Assembly (NCBI GenBank): GCA_024036415.1
Contig: JAMWET010003934.1
Span: 906,001 to 970,000, forward strand
Length of the DNA stretch: 64,000 nt
From: Prochilodus magdalenae
Taxonomy: Eukaryota > Chordata > Actinopteri > Characiformes > Prochilodontidae
Direction of reading: 5' to 3'
A model generated the notes under the pieces. The model had not been told where the DNA came from and made no database searches. It saw only the letters and a list, made by a program, of their open reading frames with translations. Of the stretch, positions 1 through 64,000 are shown piece by piece. Within the stretch, counting starts at the first letter, position 1. Each line of letters starts with the position of its first letter. The position numbers and the translations under genes were made by a program.

Positions 1-420
1 TGGAATGAAAGATAGTTGGCTAAAAAGGTAGTTTCTAATGTTGTACAGGCGATCTCTTTTGGCCTGGAGGGCATAAAGAATATCTGAAGACGGAATTAAG
101 AAGTTTGTGTCTGATTGACAGGATAATTAAAGAAAAGAGGAATCAGAATGGTATTGTTTTTATATGATCCAGTCTGAATGTTTTTTTATTTATCCTAGAA
201 CAGATGGGTCTCTAGCATGACGTGTCTTGTTCCAGTATTTAGTTCTTTTCATCATCAAAACCTAAAAGTCAAGCTGGCATCCTATAATTTTCTGAGTATC
301 TAAAATGTTCTACCTCATTCATGAAGCCCCTGTTTCATGAAGATTGTCAGGATTTTTTGGTGAAGCCAAAACCAACATAACAATGACAGTGTCTTTTTGA
401 GAATCTTATTGTTCGATAGG

Positions 421-775
421 GAATGATGGTATTTTGGTGGGAAACTGCGATGTTTAATGCCTAATGTGGCATGAATTTTGGTGTTTGTTTGAGAATAATG
501 TGTTTAGTGGAGAATGATACTGTTGCTTGATTAAAGAATATGGATGTTTGGGGAAAAAGTATGGTGTTTTTGGAGAATGATTGTGGTTGTTCAGGAGTCT
601 TGGTGTTTTTCTTAATGATGTTTGATAGAGTATGATGCTGTTTTGTTTGAAAAATTATGGTGTTTGTTTGGGAATGGTGGACTTTGGTAAAGAATGATAA
701 TACCTTATGGAACATTATACTGTTTGTTTGGGAATGTTGGTGTTTGGTGAAAAAATATTAGCATTATTTGAAAAA
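421..775 (-). repeat. Degenerate minisatellite, unit about 20 nt
   Basis: Imperfect tandem copies of gaatgatggtgtttggtgga-like units fill this block. On the minus strand the unit reads approximately ttctccaccaaacaccatca, the same unit as at 23640-24000. Short ORFs on the minus strand are an artefact of the repeat. Confidence 0.75.
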
Positions 776-1056
776 TGATGGTGTTTAACAAAGCAAACGT
801 TTGCCAAAAGTCATCCAACATGTTGCACAAGAGGATTGCACATGCTGGATCACTACTACTCCTTCTTTTGCTATGCTTTCCACCTCCGTTTGGCAGATCG
901 AATCACTCTTCTATTACACTCCTGCACACCTATAGGCAGAAGCTGAAACAGGAATCAGCAGAATCAGAGAGGTCCATTGCTGGTTGGACCAATCAAACGC
1001 ATGTACCTCTGCTTTTAAATCAGACCACAGGGATGGGTGTAAAAAACATCATCTGT

Positions 1057-2151
1057 GCTCTCTGGAAGGCCATAAAAGCAGCCAAACTTGAGTACTGGGC
1101 TCGGGTGGAATCACACTTCAACACTACTAACACGAGAAGCCTGTAGCAGGGGTTAAACACAGTAATAGACTTTAAGAGGGAAACTCATGCTGTGGAAAAC
1201 TTCACTGCTGTGCTGATGAGCTGAATACTTTCTAGATAAATCACACCAGGTGGTAAAGATGGGTGGCATTGCTTCCCTGTCACTTACCCTTAACACCAGT
1301 TGTGCCTCAGGGGACACAGCTTAGCTGGGTTTCTTAGCCCTCTCTTGTACTTCTCTATACACCCACGTCTGCTCAGTCAGACACAGCTTTAATGTCATCA
1401 TAAAATATGCAGATGACACAGATTGTGGGCCTAATCAGCTTTCAGTTCCTTCGTGTTCACATCACAGAGAAACTTACATGGGCTGAACACACCACACAAG
1501 TGCTGAAAAAGGCACTGCAGCACCTCTTCTACTGCAGACAAGGTTTGGCATGAACCTCCACATCATCAGAACATTTTACACATGTACTGTGGAGAGCATT
1601 TTAACAGTCTCCATCACCACCTGGTATGGAAACACTGCACTGCCATCGAGCGGAAAGCTCTGCAGAGAGAGGTGCAGACAGCTGTCTGTTCTCATATCTG
1701 CCAAGTGGGAAGAGGGTCAGATGCTTAAAGCCTAGAACGAGCCGGTTCCGAGATTTTTCCCCTAATCCATCAGGCTACAGAACAGCCAGTAGTGCTGGTG
1801 CATTGGTTAATGTGACTTTCACTACACATCTCACCTATATTGTCATCACTGATCTCCATGGACAATTCACATCCTTACTCTCACCATCACTGCACGTATA
1901 GATTGACATCTTATTACATTTTATTCATATATTGTATATCTGGATATACAATATATGAGACTACCCCAGAGACTACACCAGAGTCCCCAAACTGCATATA
2001 TTGTATTGTATTTTTTGTATTTTAGTACTGCAAAGGACTACACACCTACAATTTTCACTCACCTTCACCTGTGTAAATGTGACATGACAACAACATGATT
2101 TGATTTGATTTGATTTGATTTGATTTGATTTGATTTGATTTGATTTGATTT
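1057..2151 (+). mobile_element. L2/CR1-type LINE fragment (reverse transcriptase C-terminal part)
   Basis: In mixed frames the translation shows AIKAAKLEYWARVESHFNTT near 1072, a YADDT reverse-transcriptase box near 1407 and IRTFYTCTVESIL near 1565, then SGKRVRCLKPRTSRFRDFS to about 1770. These are hallmarks of fish L2-like LINEs. An in-frame stop (about 1144) and frameshifts break it. The element ends in a pentanucleotide 3' tail. It is 5'-truncated and non-functional. Confidence 0.8.
2095..2151 (+). repeat. (TGATT)n tail of the LINE fragment
   Basis: About eleven perfect copies of tgatt follow the LINE 3' end. L2-clade LINEs typically end in such short tandem tails. Confidence 0.95.
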
Positions 2152-2329
2152 GGAGTGCTGGTGTTTGTTGGTGGGCAGTAGTCAATATTTCATTTATTGA
2201 CAGCTAGATGTTAAGTTTCCAGTAGTCAATGTGCAACCATGAGTAGTCAGACTCTCAGTGCTGTGTCAGTTATTGCACCCTGCAAAAATAAGCACCCCAA
2301 CTCAGTGTTATATGTTTTGGGATCTTCAG

Positions 2330-56905
<54,576 letters not shown>

Positions 56906-57609
56906 GAGAGGGAGGACACACAACTGTGAGTCTCTTTCTCTCTCAGACACACATGATTATTATCCAGATGTTTTTTTTTTAGTTTTACACTGGAGCTACG
57001 AGGCTAATGTTGTTAATTAAGTATTGATAGTTCATACCCTATAAATCAGCATAGTACTAGCTGCAATAGGTTCACAAACATTTTCTTAATCTCTGGTTTG
57101 TCTCAGTCTTAAATACTTCTGGTCTTGGTCCCGCATATGACTCTACATAAAAGTATGTCAGTGTGAGCTGTAAAAGCAAGAGTACCTTATAGAACATATA
57201 AAACTGTCGTGGAAATCCTTAGTAAAAAAAAGTAGTACAGTCAACAAGAAAATTACAACACAAAAAAAATTTATTAGATATAAACTAATTATAAATAGGC
57301 AAATTATAACTAGGTAACAATTTGATTCCTTTAACGATTAATATTTACGAAAAATTAGTACTATTAAAAAATAATCAGGAGAGTACTAATCCATCAACAT
57401 TAGATAAAATGTTGTACATGTGCTCGAGTAAATGTAACTATTTACTGCCCACTCCTGTTTGTTAGCTATGTTTGCCTCGTAGTTCCACACATCACCCATC
57501 ACCCAAAGGGTAATGAGAAAATAAAGTGACCTTCTGCTGAACTATCACTGTTACTTAAACCTTCTCTGTTTCAGATGTATTTTCTAGAGGAGTTTTATCA
57601 TAATTCTGA

Positions 57610-57667
57610 GGTCCCTGGGGATGGAAGACTTTTTATGGACCATAAAAAGGTCCCTGGGGATGGAAGA
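57610..57667 (+). repeat. 19-bp direct repeat enclosing a 10-bp-arm palindrome
   Basis: The 19-mer ggtccctggggatggaaga occurs at 57610-57628 and again at 57649-57667. Between them, 57629-57638 (ctttttatgg) and 57640-57649 (ccataaaaag) are perfect reverse complements around one base. The unit lies in the presumed ppfia2 3' UTR. Confidence 0.95.
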
Positions 57668-59951
57668 AAGTTCTGCTGAGTCACACTGCCAAGAGAACAA
57701 AAGTCGCTCCAAAGGAGAGGGGCAAAAGGGGGTGGGGGTTGCCAGTTACCCTCTACACCCATCGTCTACGTAAACAAGCCAAGGCCACAACCCAGGCACC
57801 TTGTCCAGGTGCTAATTCACTCCTGCCCTTTCTACCTTTTACACGACCCTTGTACTTCAGTGCACCTGCAGTGCCACTCTTCTACAGGGGATGTGCAGGT
57901 TTAGCTGTAAATGAATATAAATACACTGTTTTTTATATATCTATAAACATGTCTGTATAAAAAGAAGAAGAAAAAATTAATATGAGAACATATTCAGACT
58001 TTGTGCAGATTTTTGTCTCTTAATGTCATGACTTTGTTTCTCACCTCTGGTTTGTCGGGAAGCCGGTGCTAGAAGGTTTTAGCACTTTTCCTGCGCCGGT
58101 GTGACCGATTCCATATAATAAATGAGCCGTTAGCACAAATATGGCATATAAGAGGAGGGACAACAGAAACCTGTGCACTGCAAAAGCAACCCAGGACTGA
58201 GGTGGGGAAGCACTGGTTTGAGCCGTGCTGCTGTTCGAACTGAAAGAAGAGTACATGCTGTTTTGTTTTTCCTTTTTGTTTTCCTGCCATCGTGTGGATG
58301 CGTGTGTCAAGGTCCCTCATGCTCTGCTGGTTTCCGTCTGACACAGGAAAATACACATTCATCGGATATGCTGCGGTTAAAAAGAGAGACTGTGTTTATT
58401 TGGAACGTGCAGTTCTAGAATTTTAAAAGTGGTTCTAGAATGTAGAATATGTTAGAATTTCTTAGACGCCTTTGCGGCATCATAAATAGAACTCTCGTTA
58501 ATGCAACATTCCGCTCGCTCCTGAAAGGGTTAAATACGTATGGCAGGTTTGATGCTGCTAGAAGTGGGGTGTTCATCTCCACCTTTGGTCTATACCACTG
58601 TTCCCCCGTGTGGGCACTGCAAGCAATTTACAGATTCATGATGGAATCCGTTCTAAATGTCACTTCATTAGGCTCTACATAGGGGGTTTGTCTGAATATC
58701 TAGTGAGCAGCCTTGCTCCATACTTCCTACATAGCCATCTGTGCTGGCAGACCAGATTTGACATCACCATGGGCCATAATCTATGATGGTTGTGTGTGCA
58801 TAAAGAATATGAAATTCGATAGTAATTCAAGTTAGACACGAGTGACTGGGAATTCCTGAGAACTATTGTGTTAATTATGGATGCTTCCAAATTTTTGTGG
58901 ATAAAAAAGGGCGTAGATATGTGTTAAAGCACACTATGCCATGTCTGTGCTAATTCCAGTGTCTTCACTCTGATCTAACATGTAAGTTTGAAGGTGTCTT
59001 TTAATAAAACAGATGAAAAATGTCTGCAAATCATAAATACAAAAATGCATCACCAGAAGGGAATATATCATGATATTGGAAGTTGCACTGTATAATGATT
59101 ATCAAGTATGAATACATGTAATGTTGTAAAATTTGCCCAACATGAGACACCACAGTAGGCACTACGCAGTGTACTTAAGGCATTTAAATAGAGATGGATT
59201 CGTTTTACCAGCTCAATGTGTACAATCTTAATATAAACTTCACAAATTACCCCAAAACAAAACGTGACAGCATGCAGCTTCACGAGTGCAAATAAACATG
59301 TCTAAACAAACAAGCAAAAAACCTGCAATTCACTGCAAGACAGAGCAACATTAGCTAATAAAATGGACTCATTCAGCCTTTTAGCAGGTCGCTATTGATT
59401 CAACTATTATCAAGAGAGCTAACACTGGATTTAGCTAGATCACTGGATTAAAACCACAGATCTCGTGACTAATCACTCTAATAATAGCATTTGTCCAGGT
59501 AACACTAATCCAGCTACCCATGCCAAATATAGAGCCAATCCAGATTTTGCCTCCACTAGCAAACCCAGCCTTAAAAACTCATCACGTACAAGCACACTGC
59601 AAACTGCAGTTCACCCGATACATTACTTCCAACCAGCCAATACACCAGCCTCATCTCAATAAGAGCCAAACCCCCTTACTCAACACTCAAAAGAGAAATA
59701 ACTACAAGACAGGCTTAGCTCCTAGTAAACGTAGAGTGTATATCAACTTGTTAAAGTCCAGACTAAACTTAAAAAGACAGAACCTGTTGCTTGCTGTGAC
59801 TTATTTTGGTGTAAAACTGTTGAACTATTTTCTGTAGAAGTTGCCGGGGTAACCTCTTGTACAGACCTCCTTTCCTGTCTTTGAGTTATTTCTGCCACAA
59901 AGCGGATCTGCAGAGTTTATACATCCTTGTTTTGCACGTACAGAGAAACAT

Positions 59952-59980
59952 TTTATTTTGTGTCCATTTTTTTATTTATT
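59952..59980 (-). promoter_or_regulatory. Candidate acss3 polyadenylation signals (minus strand)
   Basis: TTTATT occurs on the + strand at 59952-59957, 59971-59976 and 59975-59980, reading AATAAA on the minus strand. They lie about 500 nt after the acss3 stop codon. If used, the acss3 and ppfia2 transcripts would overlap tail to tail. Confidence 0.35.
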
Positions 59981-60033
59981 ACTGATTGTATTTTGGTCAA
60001 AACTATGTGGTGATCAAAGAAATTTTCATTGTC

Positions 60034-60039
60034 AATAAA
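60034..60039 (+). promoter_or_regulatory. Candidate ppfia2 polyadenylation signal AATAAA
   Basis: AATAAA lies in an AT-rich context (gtcaataaaaagttatgtc) and is the last good + strand signal before the acss3 coding exon. The G/T-rich element expected downstream is weak, so this is a candidate only. Confidence 0.5.
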
Positions 60040-60454
60040 AAGTTATGTCAAACTTTTGCCTACAAAATATCTGGTCATTGCACATCTCATCTGTAACATG
60101 ATTCACACTCTTCTTGGTCAGATAATGCTGTAATACTGCAAGTGCACTGTGTTCAACTGACACCAACTTCCTAACCATCCTGAAGACATAATACTGCTTA
60201 CAGGTGACTTCAGGCTGGATTTGTACTTGGTATTGTAGTTTGTTGTATCTGCTGTGATACTTGTAATGCATGTTATATTGATATGTGGTGATATAACATT
60301 GCTATATGATGACCTGAAAAACAACACAGAAAAAATGCAGAATTCCCGGACAATCCTGTCTAAAGAAAACAGGGATTTCTGTTAAGTATTTCGTTTAAAT
60401 CAGATTGCAGTGGGCTTTGAGGTAAGTCTCTCCAGGCCACGGGTGTGTGAGTGA

Positions 60455-60535
60455 TTAGGCAGTTCCTCCTAAATTCTCCTTTACAGTCTTCTCAAGGTCC
60501 TTAAATACTCCAGGATCTTCGATAGTAGGAGTGAT
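60455..60535 (-). CDS. acss3: acss3 last coding exon, stop TAA
   Basis: This exon has 26 codons, ITPTIEDPGVFKDLEKTVKE to NLGGTA, followed by TAA at 60455-60457. The acceptor is ctacag on the minus strand. The TIEDP motif is typical of the ACSS3 C-terminus. Confidence 0.92.
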   Translation of the reverse strand: MTPTIEDPGVFKDLEKTVKENLGGTA

Positions 60536-63500
60536 CTGTAAAACATGAGAAGTTAATAATTTATTTAACAATTAAGAAGGAATTATGAAGAAATGATCTG
60601 CCACCTTATTGCCTATATGATGGTCTTTACAAAGACAAGGAGAAGGCAAAAACAATGAGGAAGCAGAGGTAAAAAAAACCCCAAAAAACTTTATTTTAGA
60701 CAATTCAAAGAATTTCTCGTGTTCCATGCATAACGAAACTTTTACAAAAATAAAAAGCAGCAGGTGTTCTGTAGTATTTTTGTAAAATTACACGTTTTGC
60801 TATAAACATGCTGTAATTTTAAATTCATTACTTGCTCACTGAAACAAGTGGAGGAAGTGTGTGGAATGTGGATTCTAAACGTTTAAACCGTGGAAATAAT
60901 TGAATAAGAGGAGTATTTTATTATGATTTGAAAAAAAAAAAGTCAGAATTGCAGATTCTAGCTTGTTAATACAGAGTATAGATCAACTGCCCATGCAATG
61001 AAGTGATTAATTAATGCATTCACACAACAACATGGCAGTAATATGGCGGTAATATCCCTATATACACAGTTACAGACAGTGAGTTCATTTGAGGAACCGT
61101 ACCTTGTAAGGCTTGCCATTGACAAGATTAGCGAGGGAAGAGCGAGGGATTTTTCCTGAGCGTGTTTTGGGCAGAGCTTTGACAAACAGAACCTTGCGGA
61201 AAGCTGCCACGGGCCCAATGGTGTCCCTCACCACTTTAACAAGCTCCTTCACCACCGTGTCCGTATTCTTCTGATAGTCTGAGCAAAATGCAAACATACA
61301 AATGAAACTAAATAATAACTGGAACACGAAAAAAAATCAGACTTTAAAATGACTGTGAGTGTTCAGAAACAGCTGTGGCCATACAGTGTCAGAAACATAT
61401 TAGCAAAATTACTGAACAACCCAACACGGTTTGAAAGAAGTGCATGATTCTTTAGGCATGCCCTTTTAGGTGACACTTGGAAAGTGCCTACATAAAATTT
61501 AAAAAATTCATTTCAATAATATGTGATATAATATATCATATCATATACCTGATTTTCATAATGTTACTATGGAGTACTATTTTATTCTAGTGAAAAATAT
61601 TTGTCAAAATAAAAGTCTTCATTTATTGCTTTGAAAAATGACATTATTTTAAATTAAATGTTACATATTTATATTTGCATGGTTGCACTGTGGTGGCACA
61701 AAAATGTCCTGGGTTCGATTCCTGTCTGAGGCGTCTGGGGTCCTTTCTGTAAGATTTGTAGGGGAGAATGGTAAGGCCAACTGAAGAAGCACACTTCAGA
61801 TATCAAACATGTCTCAGTTCATCAACTAGATTTGGGGTAAAAATATATAGATTTGATTTTGGGATCTTTGGGTTACCTACACACGTGGACAAAATTGTTG
61901 GTACCCCTCGGTTAATGAAAGAAAAACCCACAATGGTAACAGAAATAACTTTAATCTGACAAAAGTAATAATAAATAAAAATTCTATGAAAATGAACAAA
62001 TGAAAGTCAGACATTGCTTTTCAACCATGCTTCAACAGAATTATTTAAAAAAATAAACACCTGAAACACAAAGTGACAGAAATGGACAGAAATGATGGTA
62101 CCCTTAACTTAATATTTTGTTGCACAACCTTTTGATGCAATCACTGCAATCAAACGATTCCTGTATCGGTCAATGAGACTTCTGCACCTCTCAGCAGGTA
62201 TTCTGGCCCACTCCTCATGAGCAAACTGCCCCAGTTGTCTCAGGTTTGAAGGGTGCCTTTTCCAGACGGCAGGTTTCAGCTCCTTCCTAAGATGCTCAAT
62301 AGGATTTAGGTCAGGGCTCATAGAAGGCCACTTCAGAATAGTCCAGTGTTTTCCTCTTAGCCATTCTTGGGTGTTTTTAGATGTGTGTTTTGGGTCATTA
62401 TCCTGTTGAAAGATCCATGACCTGCAACTGAGACCAAGCTTTCTGACACTGGGCAGCACATTTCTCTCTAGAATTGCTTGATAGTCTTGAGATTTCATTG
62501 TACCCTGCACAGATTCACAGATTCCACTTTGGCTCAAACATCGACGGATGGTGTGATCAGACACCGATGTTCCTTGAGCTTGAAGTTCACCTTTAATATC
62601 TTTAGAAGTTTTTCTTGGCTCTGTTGTTACCGTTCGTATTATCCGTCTCTTTGATTTGTCATTAATTTTCCTCCCTGTCCACGTCCAGGGAGGTTGGCTA
62701 CAGTCCCATGGATCTTAAATTTCTGAATAATATATGCAACTGTAGTCACAGGAACATCAAGCTGCTTGGAGATGGTCTTATAACCTTTACCTTTAACATG
62801 CTTGTCTATAATTTCCTTTCTAATGTCCTGAGACAACTCTTTCCTTTGCTTCCTCTGGTCCATGTTGAGTGTGGTACACACCTTGTCACCAAACAGCACA
62901 GTGACTACCTGTAGCCCTATATATAGGCCCACTGACTGATTACAAACAGTGCAGCAGCAGATGTGCTACTGTCTCTAAATTTATATCCATAAGGCAGACC
63001 AACAATGTAGGAGTCTCTAATAAAGTGGACACAGGTTTTAAAACTACAGCCGCGTCTTCTGTGTCTATTCCAGTCACATCAGCACAACACACACTAACAC
63101 AACACCACTATGTCAGTGTTACAGCGTTAGTGCTGAGAATAATTCACCACTGTGAGGGTTCTGACCATTGATGAACAGGAAAAAGGTAATACAGTATGTA
63201 GGGAAATGGATAGACTACAGTCTGTAACTACATTAGATATTTTATACAATGTAATTTTCTGGATTTTCTTTTTGATATTCTATCTCTCACTGTTAAAATA
63301 AACCTACCCTTAAAATGATAGGCTGTTCATATCTTTGTCAGTGGGCAAACTTACAAAATCAGCAAAGGATCAAATATTTATTTCCTCCACTGTATACAAA
63401 CAAACATCTTATACATTGTTCAGTGAGTTTGCATCACTTCAACTTCTTTCTGTCTCACTTACCATTTCGCAGCACACACAGGGCGAGTGGTACGTGTCCT

Positions 63501-63797
63501 TTTAGAGGATCCTCCAGACCCACTACAGCACAGTCCACCACACCGGGGTGCTGCAACACTGACTATACAACACACACACACACACACAGATACACCATCA
63601 CTAATAATAAATTATATATAAAATGTAATTTCAGATTTCAGGAAATTCACTTTTGAAGATTCTCTCTCTCTCACCTCTTCAAGAGCTCCAGATGACAACC
63701 TGTGACCAGCCACATTAATGACATCATCAGAGCGTGACATGATATACAAAAATCCCTCATCGTCTGCATAACCTGCATCCATCGTGTCATAATAACC
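60455..63797 (-). CDS. acss3: acss3, 3' four coding exons (C-terminal domain of acyl-CoA synthetase)
   Basis: ACSS3 is an AMP-forming short-chain acyl-CoA synthetase of the mitochondrial matrix, reported to prefer propionate. Four minus-strand exons (63675-63797, 63463-63562, 61103-61278, 60455-60535) join in phase to give about 159 residues and a TAA stop. Visible motifs: GYYDTMDAGYADDEG, the hinge region SRSDDVINVAGHR, and PKTRSGKIPRS, whose Lys is the catalytic lysine of the adenylation half-reaction in this superfamily. The sequence matches human ACSS3 better than ACSS1/2 (VNGKPYK followed by TIEDP). Upstream exons, including the AMP-binding core, lie beyond 64000. It is convergent with ppfia2. 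Confidence 0.92.
61103..61278 (-). CDS. acss3: acss3 exon, second from last
   Basis: This exon is 176 nt. It completes Asp, then YQKNTDTVVKELVKVVRD, GPVAAFRKVLFVKALPKTRS, GKIPRSSL and VNGKPYK. The acceptor is ctcag and the donor gtacgg on the minus strand. It carries the conserved SGK lysine. Confidence 0.95.
61676..61765 (+). repeat. tRNA-derived SINE-like fragment
   Basis: It includes ggttcgattcc (61712-61722), a perfect match to the pol III B box, followed by gtctggggtcctttctgt, a body I recognise from dispersed fish repeats. The A box and 3' tail are not convincing, so it is a fragment. Confidence 0.5.
61880..62945 (-). mobile_element. Decayed Tc1-like transposon, one TIR present
   Basis: The left end, cacacgtggacaaaattgtt, follows TA at 61878-61879 and matches a common fish Tc1 TIR. 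The matching TIR beyond the transposase start is missing, so the element is truncated on the right. Confidence 0.82.
62109..62863 (-). pseudogene. Tc1 transposase pseudogene, minus strand
   Basis: The reading starts MDQRKQRKELSQDIRKEI at 62863, with HTH text GKGYKTISKQLDVPVTTVAY. A frame break lies near 62640. It resumes with HTIRRCLSQSG joined directly to ICESVQGTMK: about 100 codons, including the first catalytic Asp region, are deleted. The later QQDNDPKH and SPDLNPIEHL motifs and the C-terminal CATKY remain. It is not functional. Confidence 0.9.
62998..63240. repeat. Dispersed repeat shared with 9540-9880
   Basis: It shows the same ordered blocks: aataaagtggac, agcacaacacacactaacac, atgtcagtgtta, gtgctgagaataa and ttctgaccattgatgaaca. 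Confidence 0.65.
63325..63392 (+). mobile_element. Tc1-like transposon end remnant
   Basis: Text running from tttgtcagtgggcaaactta to atttatttcctccactg followed by TA resembles a fish Tc1 terminal segment related to that at 3411-3566. The rest is absent. Confidence 0.6.
63463..63562 (-). CDS. acss3: acss3 exon, third from last
   Basis: This exon is 100 nt: SVLQHPGVVDCAVVGLEDPL, KGHVPLALCVLRN plus one base. On the minus strand the acceptor is tatag, just after a short (GT)n run; the donor is gtaagt. The SVLQ start fits family spacing, so the upstream tatag was chosen over a later cag. Confidence 0.91.
63570..63590 (+). repeat. (CA)n run beside an acss3 acceptor
   Basis: About ten CA units. 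On the minus strand this is (GT)n lying about 8 nt upstream of the acss3 exon acceptor at 63563. Confidence 0.9.
63675..63797 (-). CDS. acss3: acss3 exon, fourth from last
   Basis: This exon has 41 codons, phase 0 to 0, from GYYDTMDAGYADDEGF through SRSDDVINVAGHR to LSSGALEE. On the minus strand the acceptor is tgtcag and the donor gtgaga. It contains the hinge between the N- and C-terminal subdomains. Confidence 0.93.
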
Positions 63798-64000
63798 CTG
63801 ACAGAAAGTAAAAGAAAGAAAAAGTCATTGTAAAAGGGCCGATATGTAGCCAAGAGAATGGAATCCATGGATCTAGCCTGTGTCCAAAACTGAAGGCAGC
63901 TGCTCATAAGTCAGTGCTGGTGTTATTGCTATTACTGTACTGCCATGAATACAAAGGATACATCTATGCTGCCTTCAAAATAGCTGAATGGAGGAACCTC
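63798..64000 (-). other. acss3 intron up to the window edge
   Basis: No further acss3 exon is visible. Inverted gaaggcagc/gctgccttc text at about 63893 and 63969 resembles the ends of a dispersed fish repeat. Confidence 0.5.

Larger units (their letters stand above)
56906..60055 (+). other. ppfia2: ppfia2 3' UTR (inferred), with probable intron 56926-57574
   Basis: The stop is followed 20 nt later by a donor-like gtgagt (56926). A strong acceptor, cttctctgtttcag, ends at 57574. The UTR would then run from 57575 to a polyadenylation signal. Because the junction lies only 20 nt after the stop, nonsense-mediated decay would not be expected. AATAAA-type signals on this strand include about 58117, about 59003 and the well-placed one at 60034. 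The true end and the intron are inferred, not proven. Confidence 0.5.
61279..63462 (-). other. acss3 intron, 2.2 kb, repeat-rich
   Basis: It contains a SINE-like scrap, a decayed Tc1 element, a dispersed repeat and a Tc1 end remnant, listed separately. The portion 61330-61670 is AT-rich with nothing recognised. Confidence 0.75.

Noticed and set aside
775..1146. 123-codon + strand ORF
   Set aside because: Its second half is LINE reverse-transcriptase text (KAAKLEYWARVESHFNTT) running into a mutated stop. It is a remnant, not a host gene.
61700..61730. tRNA gene suggested by a perfect B box
   Set aside because: No A box at the right spacing and no cloverleaf; the surrounding text is a SINE-like repeat fragment.

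Overview
The window is vertebrate genomic DNA, most likely from a teleost fish. Genes are split by GT-AG introns. Long (GT)n, (GATA)n, (AAT)n and (CT)n microsatellites and many decayed Tc1/mariner elements occupy the introns. A dispersed repeat at about 9540-9880 and 62998-63240 resembles one I know from ostariophysan fish (characins and catfish), so that group is my guess; the species is not determined.

Two protein genes are present. On the + strand, 28 coding exons (2330-56905) encode about 1150 residues of a liprin-alpha, from partway along the N-terminal coiled coil to the stop codon. Splice phases close at every junction and the summed length (3453 nt including the stop) is divisible by three. 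The VRTYSC C-terminus and the neighbouring gene identify it as ppfia2 (liprin-alpha-2). The first exons, roughly 100 residues, lie upstream of the window. On the - strand, the last four coding exons of acss3 (mitochondrial short-chain/propionyl-CoA synthetase) lie at 63797-60455. The two genes are convergent, as I recall for human PPFIA2 and ACSS3, and about 3.5 kb separates the stop codons. That gap holds the ppfia2 3' UTR, a probable 3' UTR intron and polyadenylation signals on both strands.

Layout: 1-2329, decayed minisatellite and an L2-like LINE fragment ending in a (TGATT)n tail. 2330-11879, two exons around a 9.3-kb intron containing a nearly complete but inactivated Tc1 element, a probable solo LTR, LINE pieces and Tc1 remnants. 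11880-25497, long repeat-rich introns with two short exons and several degenerate minisatellites. 25498-35097, a compact run of 14 exons coding the coiled coil and the low-complexity centre. 35098-52087, SAM domains 1 to 3, including two short optional-looking linker exons. 52088-56846, a MITE- and Tc1-rich intron before the last coding exon. 56906-60454, 3' UTRs. 60455-64000, acss3, with a second inactivated Tc1 element in an intron.

I found no bacterial operon, phage, CRISPR array or clearly new gene system. The most interesting signals concern splicing of ppfia2: a (GT)47 repeat abutting the acceptor of a frame-preserving exon, a candidate 3-nt microexon, a roughly 260-nt AG-free pyrimidine tract before the first SAM exon, and two small duplications of exon ends within the following introns, one of which creates an in-frame alternative donor.
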